Below are positions 23,512 to 36,293 of a stretch of DNA of 64,000 nucleotides, piece by piece. The DNA lies in contig CP142456.1 in NCBI GenBank assembly GCA_038049695.1, positions 76,779,422 through 76,843,421 of the forward strand, given 5' to 3'. Under the pieces are notes generated by a model that saw nothing but the letters and a program-made list of their open reading frames with translations, ran no database searches and was not told the DNA's origin. Each line of letters opens with the position of its first letter. Position 1 is the first letter of the stretch. Source of the stretch: Cinnamomum chago (taxonomy: Eukaryota > Streptophyta > Magnoliopsida > Laurales > Lauraceae). A program made the position numbers and the translations under genes.

Positions 23512-24137
23512 GTGGACTCACAAATATCTTCGTAGTACTACATTTAGGCCTTGTTCTCCAAAACCCACTCATTCAATTTTTCTGGAAATCACTTCTTCAC
23601 TACAGAAATGTTCTCTGGGACCATATTTTTTAGGTAGTTGGGGGTGGATCTCAATTTGAAGTATTTCATGATAAATGGATTCCCAATTTTCCAGTACCTC
23701 CTTCTCAAGTTGTTTACTGTCTCTTAAAGTTGTTGATCTTATATATTGATTATCCTGATGTTGAACCTAGATGGCACCAACAGAGAATCAGAGAGATTTT
23801 AGGGAGCACTCGGCTTTCTCATATTCTTCAGATCCAACTCGGTGGTCAGGATTTACTTTGTTGGAATGAGGAACCTACTGGTACTTTCTCTCAAAAACCC
23901 ATTTACAAACCCATTGAGCCTCAACAAATTGGGCCTAATTATCCTTGGAAAACCCTTTGGTCGTTGCCAATTCAATCTAAATTGAAATTGTTTACATGGA
24001 GGAATTTGCTTCAGAAATTGCCCACCCATAGCTACCTTAATTATATTCTCGCGGATATTACTTTAGTGTGTGTTGTCGGTCGGCCATGGAGACCAATGAT
24101 CATTTGTTCACCATTTGTTCTTTCACAAGACAAATTT

Positions 24138-25547
24138 GGCTTTTTACCTAGTGTGAATTGTTTCCTAGGGCCTTTAAATTAGTGTCCAATAAGGAGTCTA
24201 TTGTCGGTGAGTGTTATGAGGTGAGGGATGATTGTACTTTGTGGGATGTGAACTTTAGAAGAAGTCTTCGTTTGTCAGAGGATGTCCAGTATGGGGAGTT
24301 GTTGAGTCTTCTCTCTACCGTTTTTTTGTGCAGGGTTTTTAAGGATTTTAGGATTTGGAAGCCATCCATATCAAGAGAATTCTCCATGAAAGCATTTTAC
24401 TCGGCTTTGGAGGGGAACCATCTCCCTAGAGCTCTTTCTTCCCTTGTTTGGACGGGTTTTGTTCCTCCCCGAGTGGAGGCTTTTCGTTGGTTAACAACGG
24501 CAGCTAAGATCTCAACAGCGGATAACTTGAGGAGAAGATGATTGACATCATCTACCATCAATGACACTTGTGTGATGTGTCATAAGGAGTTGGAGTCAGT
24601 GAACCATCTTCTTCTTCATTGTGAGTTTACTTTCAATGTTTGGGGCCATTTTATTGGTAGGTGTGGTGTTGATTGGTGCTGTCCTAAGAAAATTGCTGAT
24701 GCGACAGAGTCTTGGTTGGGAGGTTGTTTTGTTCGTTGCAATCGTACTCTTTGGAGGATAACTCCATTTGTTATTTTGTGGTTCATTTGGAAGGAAAGAA
24801 ATGATAAAAGTTTTTGGGGATCCTCCTCAACTTCTGCGGAGTTGATTTCTAAGATCACTTTAACGATCGCGAAGTGGGCTTTGGGTAGAAATGAATTCTC
24901 TAATTTTTCTCTTTATGACATTCTTATTAATTGGGAATCATGTATGGGGTGTGGCCCAGTCAAAGTAAGAAAATATATTCTTTGGTCTCCTCCTCCTATT
25001 GGTGTGTTTAAGTTCGATGTTGATAGGGCCGCAAGAGGGAAGCCTAGACCGGCTGGTATTGGAGGGGTGCTTCGAAATTGCAATGGGGATGTTTTATTTA
25101 TGTTCTCCAAATATGTGGGGGTTTGTGACTCTAATGAAGCTGAGGTTTTAGCTATTCTAAAATCTCTTCGGTGTTTTTCGAGGTACTACCATGACAATCT
25201 TATTGTGGAGAGTGATTCTTCTAATGCAGGGAGTTGGGTTTCGAACCGGAATGCTTATCCATGGAAGTTTCAGTTCCTCTTCAATGAAATCCGTGTTTTA
25301 TCCACCTCCATTAATATTAGCTTTCAGCATAAAAGTAGGTCATCAAACATGATGGCGGACGCTTTAGCCAAGCAAGGTGTTGAGAGAGTTTTCCCTTGGG
25401 AGGGTTTTATTTTGTAGTTGTGGTATGAGGGGATATATTTCTCTTGTACCTGTGTGTTTCTTTCCCCTTTTTCTTTTTTTCTTATACTCTTTATTTGTAT
25501 ACTTTTCTCTTTTAATATAAGTTACTGTTACCGATAAAAAAAAAAAG
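24138..25547 (+). mobile_element. LINE B, 5'-truncated, inserted in LINE A
   Basis: It is bounded by AGACAAATTT at 24128-24137 and 25548-25557, a perfect 10-bp target-site duplication, and ends in GTTACTGTTACCGAT plus A11. It carries the 3' third of an L1-type ORF2: a zf-RVT zinc-binding region and an RNase H domain. The duplication is intact and there is only one stop, so the insertion is relatively young. Confidence 0.93.
24158..25417 (+). pseudogene. LINE ORF2 C-terminus (zf-RVT plus RNase H), one stop
   Basis: The frame runs 24158-25417 with one in-frame TGA at 24539-24541 (LRRR, stop, LTSSTINDTC). Before the stop: LVWTGFVPPRVEAFRWLTTA, the usual zf-RVT lead. After it: CVMCHKELESVNHLLLHCEF, a Cys/His zinc-binding motif, then FVILWFIWKERNDKSF, typical of plant LINEs. 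The RNase H-like domain follows: FKFDVDRAARGKPRPAG (first Asp), SNEAEVLAILKSL (Glu), IVESDSSNAGSWV (second Asp) and MMADALAKQGVERV at the end. The reverse transcriptase and endonuclease are missing, so no mobility is expected. Confidence 0.9.
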
Positions 25548-26119
25548 AGACAAATTTAGTTAAAGTTCACTCACACTAGCCTTAAGCCTATTTCTCTTCT
25601 TACATTTAGTGAATGTTTTTGGTGATCGGCTTCTGCTTGGGATTGAATTGTTGGAATCATGGTGACATGGTATATTTGGAACGCTCGTAATAATTACATT
25701 TTTAATTATAAACCTTTTATCGAATACATGTCATCTCTGCATCCTTAACACATTTAACTCAATGGTGGACATTGCAATGGTTTAAGAATAGAATTTCTTA
25801 CCCAATACAATTTCCATCCTCTCATTGGTTACTTCCTCCTACGGATTATCTCAAGCTGAATTTTGATGGGGCTTTCTTACCGAATGAAGGGTTGTCCTCT
25901 ATTGGTGGAATTTTTAGAAATCATATTGGTCTTCCTCTTTTGGCATATACAGATAAAGTTATAGCAGATCCTCCTATAGCAGCTGAAATTCATGCTCTTC
26001 ATCAAGGCCTCATTCTAGCTGATACTTTTCATCTTCGGAATTTTCTTATTGAAGGGGATTGTGCTAATATTTTTATTTAACAAGGCAATGTATGTTGGAA
26101 TCTTATGCATCTGTGGAAG

Positions 26120-28384
26120 TGTCACGACCCGAGTCCGAGATCAGAGTCATTAGGGTTAAACCCCGGATCGCGATGATCATACTTACTCCCGTAGATCCGA
26201 ATTAACCGAAGTTAAACGAAATCCACAAGGGATCTTGCATATGTACCTGACCTGTCAATGTACAGTTGTGCAGAAAATATACAATAATATACATTGACAA
26301 CCATTTAACAAAATGAATCAGATCTTTTACTTTGAAATGTAAAGTTCACTTTACATGATTTCATACCTCCTACTAGCCACCACTGCATATTTAAACTACA
26401 ATGCAGGGGACCTCATTTACAGTACCTACAATACCAATATGATTATCCAAAACAATTTCTAAAACATTTACAAAAGATTCCAATGTATTCGCTCTCAGAT
26501 CATGTCCATTCGATTAGACCTCCTGTAGGTATCGAATGAGCCTCCTCCGCTGGCGGGACGGTCTCGGAGGGACCGGCACGGGTAACTGAGCCTGTAATAT
26601 CATTAGTAATACCGTGAACACGACGGTTCAATAAGATATACATATACTTTATGGCATGTTCGATAACTCCTGACAATTCATTGATTTCCAGTTCTAGACA
26701 ATCAATGGTAAACACAAGTAATAATGACAATAATATTGGCAACTACACTAGTATTGGTTTCGACTCGATTCAATTCTTCCAAAAGAAAGCATTTCATATT
26801 CATTCAATTACATTCAGCCTTTATTAATGACTTATCAATAGGACTCGTCAGTCTAATATATGACTTTTCAGTCAATGATCTTTCGGTCCAATAAGGTGGG
26901 ATCTCCCAGTGTCTTGATCAGATATCACTGGTGTCACCATGGAGCTCCGGAACGCCCCCAATTCCATCTACTGCAGTAGGATTATTCAGTTCATTGTTAC
27001 TTTTCGTAACTGTTCATTCCTTAATTAATTCAGTTCAATTCCATACTGAGTTTCGGAAACCACTAGGTAGTGCCAGACCCGTTAGTAAGTCATATCAACC
27101 CTATTCCAATTCTAAACCACTCCGCTAACCAACCCTTGAGTGCAACTTTGGTTATCAATGCAGTTATTACTATAGATGACATTACTTAATTGATTATGCA
27201 TTAGAATAACCTAAGTTAACACTTAGGGAGGTTTAAACATGATTAACATTAGTCTATATGCTTAGGCTTTTAATCCAGGAAAATCGGACTTTAATCTGTA
27301 CTTTCTCGGCCTTTTTCAGTGGGCCAGGTCGACCTGGCTCAGGCCTGGTCGACCTGCAGTTGTAAGCCATAAAAGGGAGGAACAGTAATTTGGTCAGGTT
27401 CCTGCGAACCTGACCCTGTGTTCCCAGTAGATCGGGCCAAGTGGCCGGTCGACCGGCCACACTGCAGAAACAGAACATGTGTTATGTACCTACAGTGCAG
27501 GGAATGGTTTTCACTCCATTCCTTTCCTGCTTTCTTGCACCTCTGATGAACCTGATAGACAATTAGTGTATGGAAATAACAATAACACACTAATCTTAAT
27601 CATTTACCTACTCTAACCATAATTAGCATAATCTAACCATTAGGGTTTCAAACCCTTAAATTACCTTAACATTTGATTCATCATCTATTTCCATCAAAAT
27701 CATGAAAACACATTAACAAGCATAAACACATGGCTATACTTGCCTTAAGTGAAGCTTGCTTGAGCTAAAACTCCTCTCTTAGCTTGGATTGCCTTCACTT
27801 GAAGCTTTAAGTTAAAAAAACTCTAAGAAGATGATGAGGAATATGGAGAAGATGACTTCTTCTTCACTTACCTCACTTCAAACACTCACTCAATGAAGAA
27901 GAAATGGAAGAAAGGAGATAGAAACGGAGGAAGAAGAAGTTGCCTAGGTTTACTGTAGGTGAATGAACTCAATTGAGTTCATCTTATCCTATGTAAGGTC
28001 ACTTTTGCATTAAGCCCCCTTTAATCTCTCTTAATTGCAAGTCAAGTCAAATGAAGTTCCATTTGATCCGATATTCGTCGAACAATGTCGAGTCTTTGAT
28101 GAAAGTGCTCGTACTCGTCAAGGTACACGTGCTGGTATCAAGAGTTTCCGTATTCGATTAAATACACAATGATTCGTATTTATATAAAAGTTCTTAGTTT
28201 GCTTCTTTGAGCTTAATTTCTATTCAATTCACTTCATAATCTTGTTTACTATTTCATTAAGCCTAAGTTATTCATTTAGACTAATTCAATTGCATTTAAG
28301 CATTAGTTCAATTAAACATGTTTAGTTAGCCCTAATTGAGATTAATCAAAGTTAATCCTGATTAACTCGGGACGGGGCCTAACA
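26120..28384. mobile_element. Solo LTR (2,265 bp) of an LTR retrotransposon
   Basis: It starts TGTCACGACCCGAGTCC, ends GGGACGGGGCCTAACA (TG...CA), and is flanked by GGAAG on both sides (26115-26119 and 28385-28389), the 5-bp duplication expected of LTR elements. LINE A's RNase H frame is cut here and resumes directly after it. There is no gag-pol and no second LTR, so it is a recombination-derived solo LTR. TGTCACGACCC starts are common in plant Ty3/Gypsy-type LTRs (recollection). It has a block with repeated GGTCGACC and GGCCGGTCGACCGGCC near 27327-27457. Confidence 0.92.
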
Positions 28385-28880
28385 GGAAGAGGATCACAAC
28401 TTTTAGAAGACATCACAAATTGTGGAAGTTTCATTTCTGCAGAAGATTAGCCAATCAAGCAGCTCATTTACTAGCACATCTTTTCTTCCCCATTGTCACA
28501 ATTCTGCATGCACATTTTCCTCTCCATATTCTTGCAGCTTGTCACAATGATATCCCACAATCTCAGGCCCATGCTACAGACACAACAACACAAGCAGTCC
28601 ATCAGGAAATTGTGTCAGCTCAGGGGGTGACTTAATCTATGGCTGAACAGGTTCTCCATAGCTCAACTCCAGCTTCTCACCACGATTAGCCTCTCGGTGA
28701 TTCACCAGCAACACCTTAACTCTATATATAGTCTCTGTTACATATCTTGTCTTCTTTGATGTATAATCTTTTCTGTTTTTATCTTTCAATGTATTATCCT
28801 TATACAGACACTCTTGTAATCTTATCTTTCATATAATATACTAATCTTTCTTAGCCAAAAAAAAAAAAAAGTGGACTCAC

Positions 28881-29875
28881 CATCAGATTTACAAGGATAT
28901 AATTCTAGATAACCGAGTCTAAATCCAAGTACGGAAATGTCCCGGTACATGTGGAGTTATTTTCTACGCAGGGCAACACAATTAACACTGAGTTCAGTAA
29001 CTCTACGTGAAATATTCATATGCATTCATCCCTCACCATAACGGGACAATATAGTAGGGTTGACTTTATAACACATTCAAATCATCTACACACATGGACC
29101 CCCGTTAAGTACACTAGACCATTGAATTTTCACCTATCCAAATGGATTGAACCGTTGAATCGATGGTCAATTTTTTTCCTTTAATATAAAGTTATTAAAT
29201 TTGTGGGCCACGGATGAAGGGGTTAGAGGCATGGGATTGACCCCAAATTTGATATATGGTCTTATCCAAGATGTCTCTTCTTATCCCCCACAAGTCCCAT
29301 GATCAGTGGGTCCCTAGGTGGGCCTCATTAAGTTTGTCCCTCACCATATGGTGAGGAAAGGATGCATAGGAATATCCCCCATAACCTTACATATGATCAA
29401 TCTAATAGCCTTTTAACAGAAAGAAAAATCTATTAGGTAACACAATTGTGGCCGAGTGGAGTTGGATTGGGCATATTTCTTTCTCTGGTTTGGTTGCAAG
29501 CATTTTGGAATCTTGTCTTTATAATGGCCGAGTAGCATTCCAAAAAATGACTTTCTTAGAAACATGGCAAAACTTTCATTTGAAATTCGAGTTTGTAGAA
29601 TTCTGTTAAACAGTCATTTGGAATTCCAAAGAGACGGTAAGTTTAATAATATTAGAAATTCTAGGCAATAGAAAAATCTTGTCGTGATTGTTTGCAGTAG
29701 AAAAAAATCATTTACTAGAACTTCTGATAAGAATTTGGTGTGTATGGAAATTGATGACATAATTTGATTACTTGTCCTTAGCATTTGCAAATATCATATT
29801 TCTTCATTAGAATTTTAAGTTTTTAAAAATCTAAAAGATCTCAAAATACATTTAGAGTCCCACATATTTTGTTTG
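28881..29875. other. Intergenic, no gene seen
   Basis: AT-rich DNA. A stretch near 29100-29160 (CCAAATGGATTGAACCG) resembles text near 42860 and 45440, so part is probably a dispersed repeat. No exon or RNA gene is visible. Confidence 0.45.
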
Positions 29876-29884
29876 TTTGTTTTA

Positions 29885-30947
29885 GAGGGTTTTACCGAAA
29901 AAAACCCCCTTAGACTCATTGAAGATAAAAAAAAAAAAAAAAAAAGGGCTCAGAAAGTCTCCATGCACCGCAGTGGTCCTATAGGCCTAATTTGATATAA
30001 TTTTTTTCAGTTTTCACTAATAGGGGATATCGACACTCTTGTCCTTTTACAATCGATCTTTTTTCTACTTCCCCATATTCATCTTCCTCATTTCCCTCAC
30101 CTCCTCCATTGATCTTAACCCAACCGGTCACAGGCGCTCCCCATCGATTATAATGCTTCATCTTCCACCTTTTTTCACCTTCTAGTAAGCACATTTGGAG
30201 ATCCTAGTTGTCTCTTTCCTCTTCGTGGGGCAAAACTCATTGGAGATCAAGGAGGATTTGTGCAAAACTCGAAACCCAACCATATTCTACTAATGTAACA
30301 TTTAATAGGTGAGGTTTGGATTTGAGCTTGAGTTGGAGTTGGAGTTGGAGTAAGAAGGAGGAGGAAGATGAAGAAACGAGCGGATGAGGAAGGAAGAGGA
30401 GGAGGAGGAAGAAGATATCCCCGTTGCTCAATATATCACCCATTTGAGAGTTTCTTCTTCCTCCTCTTCCTTCCTCATCTGATCGTTTCTTCATCTTCCT
30501 CTTCCTTTCTCCAACTCCAACTCTAACTCAAGCTCAAACACAAACATCACCTATTAAATGTTACAATAATCGAATATGGCTGGGTTTCAAGCCCAAACCC
30601 TCATTGATCTCCAACGGGTTATGGGCCACGAAGAGGAAGAAGACAGCTAGAAAAGACCCCGTGTTTGCTAAGATGTGAAAAAAGTGGAAGAGAAGCATTG
30701 CAATCGACGGGAAATGCATGGACCAGTTAGGTTAAGATCAATGGAGGAGATATAGAAAATGAGGAAGATGAATAGGGGAAAATAGAAAAAATGATCGATT
30801 ATAAACATATAAGAGGAGCGGCGATATCCCCTCTCATGACAAACTGAAAAAAAATATACCAAATGATGATCACTACAGTGCATGGAGACTTTCTGAGCCC
30901 TTTTTTATCTTTAATGAGTCTACAGGAATTTTTCGGGTAAAATCCAC
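29885..30947. mobile_element. Foldback Mutator-like (MULE-type) non-autonomous element
   Basis: A perfect 9-bp duplication TTTGTTTTA lies at 29876-29884 and 30948-30956. The ends are inverted: GAGGGTTTTACCGAAAAA and the complement GTGGATTTTACCCGAAAAA. The inverted arms are about 530 and 500 bp (29885-30415 and 30451-30947), sharing GGGCTCAGAAAGTCTCCATG and the GATCTTAACC and GAGTTGGAGTTGG blocks, with a loop of about 35 bases. Nine-base duplications with long terminal inverted repeats are typical of the Mutator superfamily. No transposase is present. Confidence 0.85.
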
Positions 30948-30956
30948 TTTGTTTTA

Positions 30957-33060
30957 TTTTTTAATTTTTGGATGCTCAAATATAAAGTAGAATTATGGAA
31001 TTTCACATGTATAAATTCTTCGTAAATACCTTTAATTTCAATAAAGAAACAGATAGTATCAAACACATGTGGGCCCATCAGGTGGGACTCTAATTGCACA
31101 CTGGAGGGGACTAATTGTCAGTGTGTGGTTGTAACATTTTATTCTTTGACCATTGGACTGCTGACACTTTGCAGATTTTGTCTGCTTGACCGTCTTTTGT
31201 TCTACCTCACGTCACCACCTTGTCTCGGTCCTTTTGCTGCCTGTATCAGATCAGATGTCTGTTCTACCTCATCCTCTTCTTACGTGTTTTTACGCTATTG
31301 CCCCTCTAGCTCTGGCTTTTATGAAGCAAAATATGATGATTATGGCTGAAAGTTATAAACAAGTCCTGTCTTTTTCAGTTGCCAACTAGTAAAAATGGGC
31401 CATTTTGGTATTTCCATTGGGTGTGGGACTAGGAAGTGAAAGGGTTTGGTTGGCCATTCAATTCTTTGCCAATGTACAAAATTCATTTTGTACTGGGACC
31501 CTAAGCTCTCAATCACAATATATGTCCAGGGATTACTTATTTAGGCCTGATTTTTTTCTGGTATTTCAAGAATTTCTGTTTGAAAATTTTTTAAATTTTC
31601 AGATATAGTGGAATTCTTGAATTCCCAAAAGTTAAAAATCCAGAAATACTAATGAAAAAACATGGGATTCAGAAATTTTAGGAGACACCATGTCGCATCA
31701 TGTCCAAGAATTGTTTGATATGATGAATTCCTAATAGAAATTTCACTAAAAAAACAGGACTTTCGTGATATTTTTTAATCCTCCTGAGCTAAGCATGAAA
31801 AATGGTGAGAGGTTGAAAGTCTGATAATTCAAAAGATCACTTCTAGCTAAAGAATATCACATCATATACTCATATATTACATCATAGTGTATGAATTTCA
31901 AATATCATCACAAATTAATTTCAATAAAAATTTAAGCTAAAGTAACACACCCTTAAAAGAGGCGACTAGAAGTCCATAGTGAGCCTATTTATTTAAAAGT
32001 CATTATTCAAATGAATGCCCTTCTCTTGTGACTTGTATGAGATATAGTCAAATTTTATTTTCAATGGTATCTAGTCCTACTATCCAATTGAGTACCCTCT
32101 CCTTGTAGGTTGAAGCCAAATTTTATTAGAGTAAAATTCAGTCACATCTAATACGGAAGAAGGACACTTGCTTTTAACAGTTAGATTTTAAATAGACAGC
32201 CCCACAATGAAGTCCCAATTGTTTCACACACACATCTAAGCAAGTGAGAGCATTTAAGGATCCACACCTCGACCATGATCACAATGATCACAAAATCTCC
32301 CAGAAGGGTGCACCTAAAACTTTCTTTTAGATTCATGTGACCAAATGATGCCTCAGATTAAAGATAAAAAATCATCATCATGACTAAGTGTTGCTGTGCA
32401 ATGGGTCCGCATTTTCATTTCAAACTCCAGGGCTGTACCTTGGCCATTGGATTGGGTCTCAACATGAGATTTTGGTTCCAATATGAAATAGGCTAGCATG
32501 GGCTTGTCTCCTAAAGGCCTGACTAGATGGGACAATGTGTAGCACTGTACCCCAACATTTCACTATTGGGCTGGGGCAAGACCTGGACTAGGTTTGGACT
32601 AAAGAACAAAACATGCTTCAACCATATGTAGGATGCAAAACATCTCTTTGATTTTCGTTCAACCAATCTGACTATAACATGATTTTCAGGTTGGGATTTG
32701 GATTGACAAATCTAACCAGATTAGAAATAAGACTAGGTTCGGATCAAATATATAAGCATTACTCATGAACCATAAACCAAGCTGAAACCAACCTTATCAG
32801 ACCCATTGCTTGCTAGTTAGTAGTTGCTACCCTTGCTTTTGATCACCCTAATGGGCCCCACTTACATAAAAAGAAGGCATCAACACTACAAGTGAAGAAA
32901 TGAAGGATAAAATTGGAGGCTGAGAATCACTGGCTAGTTCTTTTCGGCATAACTGTTTTTCAATTGTAAAATAAAAAATAAATAGGATAAAATCATTTAA
33001 AAACATTTCACTCGAGCAAAAAGTACTTTCTCCACCTTTAGAAAACCCCTTTTCTCAAAA
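30957..33060. other. Intergenic, no gene seen
   Basis: Short open frames near 31.1-31.6 kb have no recognisable domain, no splice logic and odd Cys/Ser-rich content. I see no RNA gene or terminal repeats I can defend. Confidence 0.4.
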
Positions 33061-33064
33061 TTAA

Positions 33065-33281
33065 GAGCCTATTTATTTATAATAGAATATATAAAAACTG
33101 AGTACATCGGGTGGTTAAAAATGAAGAATAAAGATGGATATTAAAAAACAAGCATCAAATAACATTTTATTTTAGAAAAATACAATCAAAAGAAATTATT
33201 ATTTGATGCTCATTTTCGAAAACTCACATTCGAACTTCATTTTTAACCACCCTATGTATTTTATTGCAAACAAGCAGGGCC
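33065..33281. mobile_element. Tourist-like MITE, 217 bp
   Basis: TAA at 33062-33064 and 33282-33284 flanks the element. The ends are inverted: GAGCCTATTTATTTATAAT and the complement GGCCCTGCTTGTTTGCAAT. Inside, GGGTGGTTAAAAATGAAG and CTTCATTTTTAACCACCC are perfect complements. A 3-bp TAA/TTA duplication suits the PIF/Harbinger superfamily. Relatives lie at 44887-45157 and 61999-62220. Confidence 0.75.
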
Positions 33282-33399
33282 TAAGTGAAAATAAAATTAC
33301 TCTTCCATCTAAAAGCAAATCCAATTAGTTAAATATAATAAAATATTTTATTAGGGGTGGGGGGTGTTTTGGAAAATCGCTTCTATGAACATCCAAACG

Positions 33400-34014
33400 C
33401 GCCAAACTACTATCACCCTTTATAATTGGCCCCTAATTCGGGGGCAATTTCGTCAATAGAAAAAACAGTGGCAGTTTCGTAAATCCCGACACATCTCCCT
33501 CCTCACCATCTTTTTATCTCCTTTCGCATTTCCGTGCATTGGCAGATTCCGGCGACGGCTCCACCCTCCGCCCCCAGCAGCGATCCGTTCACTGCTAGGG
33601 GCATTTCCGTCTTTTCGCCCCTCCCACTTCGCTTCCCCTTCGTCGCATCTCCGGAAGGTCGGATTCGTCCAACATTTCTTCGTTTGTTCTAAAACTTTCT
33701 CAATGAAATGGAATTCTTGGAAACGTTTGATTTTCCATGGAATCTTCATGATATTGTATTTCAATTAGATTTGGGTTTTCCCATAACGCTATTCGTCCGG
33801 TGTTATACATACATTTGTTCATTTCTATTGAAATCTGATTGATTTCGTGAATTCTCATGGAATTGCTGTTTCCATCTGTTGCATTTCATGAAATGTGATG
33901 ATGAATTTCATGTATTTCTAGTTGCAGATCGTCGATTTCGGACAGAAAATGAAGTGCAGTAATTGATTTGAAATCTGGAGGGATCTTTTCCTCCATTCTA
34001 GAATTCAGAATAAG
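33400..34014 (+). promoter_or_regulatory. Promoter and 5' UTR region of the S-acyltransferase gene
   Basis: A TATA-like TTTATAATTGG lies near 33419. A C/T-rich stretch follows (33490-33660), which looks like a plant 5' leader. The ATG is at 34015 in a GC-rich context (AAGATGAGCG). The exact transcription start is not visible. Confidence 0.4.
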
Positions 34015-36244
34015 ATGAGCGCGGCGGCGCGGCCGCCTAATCCGCCGCCTCAGCTCTCCGATTCGAATCGAGGGATCATCGACCCCAACCACCCATCAAA
34101 GCGGCTTTATCAAGTCTGGAAAGGAAGCAATGTGAGTTAGTTCCTTTCAAATTTCATATAACATTAACATCTGCTTGTAACAGAATTCATCTAATATTCG
34201 AAATGTTCGCTCTTTCTTTTGTCCATCTTTGTATGATGATTTCGATGATGATGATGATGTGTGTTTGATTGTGTGTTTTATCATATACTTGATTGGATCA
34301 TCAGCTGTAGAATTTATTGTGCTGTGCTTTTGAAATTTTGTTTGTAGTAGGCGTTTTACGTTTAATTCCAATTGCAATGTGTTCAGTTTTCTTCTTGTGA
34401 ATTTTGTGATGAATTGTTGTTGCTTTGTATGGTTTGTAAAAATGGTGCTTTACTGTAAAAGTATCAACTGGAAGGACCAAATTATTGATGGTCTAAAAAG
34501 GGTTTGCGCTGCGGGCCATAAAACTGTGACTTTGTGTGATCCAAAGCAGGCGTGATCGAGGCGATATCTCTCTCTAGCTTTCTAGATTGATTGGATCTAG
34601 GGGTTAATTGCCCTTTTGCAGGGCTGCTAAGAGTCTCCTTAGGCGTGATCGAGGCGATATCTCTCTCTAGCTTTCTAGATTGATTGGATCTAGGGGTTAA
34701 TTGCCCTTTTGCAGGGTTGCTAAGAGTCTCCTTGGTGGATATGATCATGGTTCATCTAGGACTAGGATAGGGATTCTTTATGACACAAACTGGAGTTGAA
34801 TTAATCAATAGTCATCCAGGGATTAGGATAAGGGAGAAATCACATGGGCCCTACACTTGGCATGATGGGCTATATCTCTAAGTCTGACAAGTATCCCACA
34901 TGTTGAGCAAGAAGAGAAGTTTCACTTGGGGAATTCTAATGTGAGCTGGATATTTCCTGGAACTGGTTTTTTTTTTTTTTTTTTGGTAAAACAGGAACTG
35001 GTTAAATGTCACAAAGAGTTAAGATTCTGTAGTTGGGTGTCGTCTGGAATACTGTAACTGGTGCAAAAAGAATCATCGTCGTAGTCATTGATGGCTTGAT
35101 CCATCAATCTGAAGTTTGGGATGAATCATACATGTTCATCCTTTTCTGTTGAAATGCAATGGCCAAGTGGATGAAGTTTCTTGTGGTATGGAATTTCTCT
35201 CCATAAGTATAATAATTAAATACTTGATATGTTTTTGGTTGGTGATATGGGACCGGTTGATTTTAGTTCAAATGTTTGGCACATTGCATATCTTAATCGC
35301 ATTCATCAGCTGTCAAATTCAAGGGCAGACCACTTTGCTACACCAAAATATAGAGGTTACATTTACAAATAGGACGACCCTTTGGGCCTGTTTAGATGTG
35401 GAGAAAACAGAATAGAGAAAACAAGTGGATAAAACTATCCATGGAATAAATTTAACCTGTATACAGTTTTCTCCACCTCCATTTTCTCCAACTTATCTCC
35501 ACATCCTTACAAGCCTTCCGAGTCTTCAATATTTTGTAGTGGATTTCTCCATGTCCTTGATGGACTGACCCTGTGTCTTTGTACTGTTGTACATTCTTTC
35601 TGTAGGTCCTTGTGATTTTCTGTGTTTCTTCCTGTATATGCTCCAATTATTTTCATGATACTTATTTTCCTAAATTCAAAAAGAAATGATATCCAAACAA
35701 TTGAGAGTTTTGAGTGCCATAGTTTCATTCTTTTGTTACTGTCTAGGCTGTGTGTTTCAGTTTCCAGCAACTATAAAATTATGTTACCTTGGAAACTATG
35801 GTGAAGCTTTGGACTCTTCAGACATGGTTTTATATTTAGACACAGGTTTCTCTTTATTATTTTCTTTACTAACTGATGTTCAGATTAAAAACACTAGATA
35901 ACCAGCGGCAGTTCTTGTTTAAAGATTCATGATCTTCTTGGACATGGAAGTGAAACTGACCATTTTTTTTGTCTTAAAAAAACCTTTTGCAGAGATTCTT
36001 CCTCAGAGGGAGGCTTATATTTGGTCCAGACGTGAGCTCGTTGGTTTTTACGGTGTTTCTAATCATTACTCCAGTGATCTTGTTTGCTGTCTTTGTTTCT
36101 GAAAGGCTGGTTAATGAGTTTCAGCATGATCTTGGGTGTTTGATTATAGCTATTGCTGTTGTCTTCACTGTATATGTGAGTTTCTTCTTTCTTGTTTATA
36201 TATTATTTCGTACCCTGTAATGCTTAATGCAGTGTTTGTGTGAC

Positions 36245-36293
<49 letters not shown>

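Larger units (their letters stand above)
23522..28870 (+). mobile_element. LINE A (truncated L1-type), host of two later insertions
   Basis: The element is flanked by identical 10-bp duplications GTGGACTCAC (23512-23521 and 28871-28880) and ends in A14. Its own sequence is in three pieces: 23522-24137, 25558-26119 and 28390-28870, about 1.66 kb together. The first shows FEVFHDKWIPNFPVPPS and NYPWKTLWSLPIQSKLKLF (zf-RVT region after the reverse transcriptase). The second shows LKLNFDGAFLPNEG...GGIFRNH and AAEIHALHQGL...IEGDC (RNase H fold with acidic residues). The third shows WKFHFCRRLANQAAHLLAH (RNase H end). Stops and frameshifts make it dead. Confidence 0.93.

Noticed and set aside
26931..27128. 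Open frame inside the solo LTR
   Set aside because: LTRs do not normally code, the frame is short and shows no known motif.
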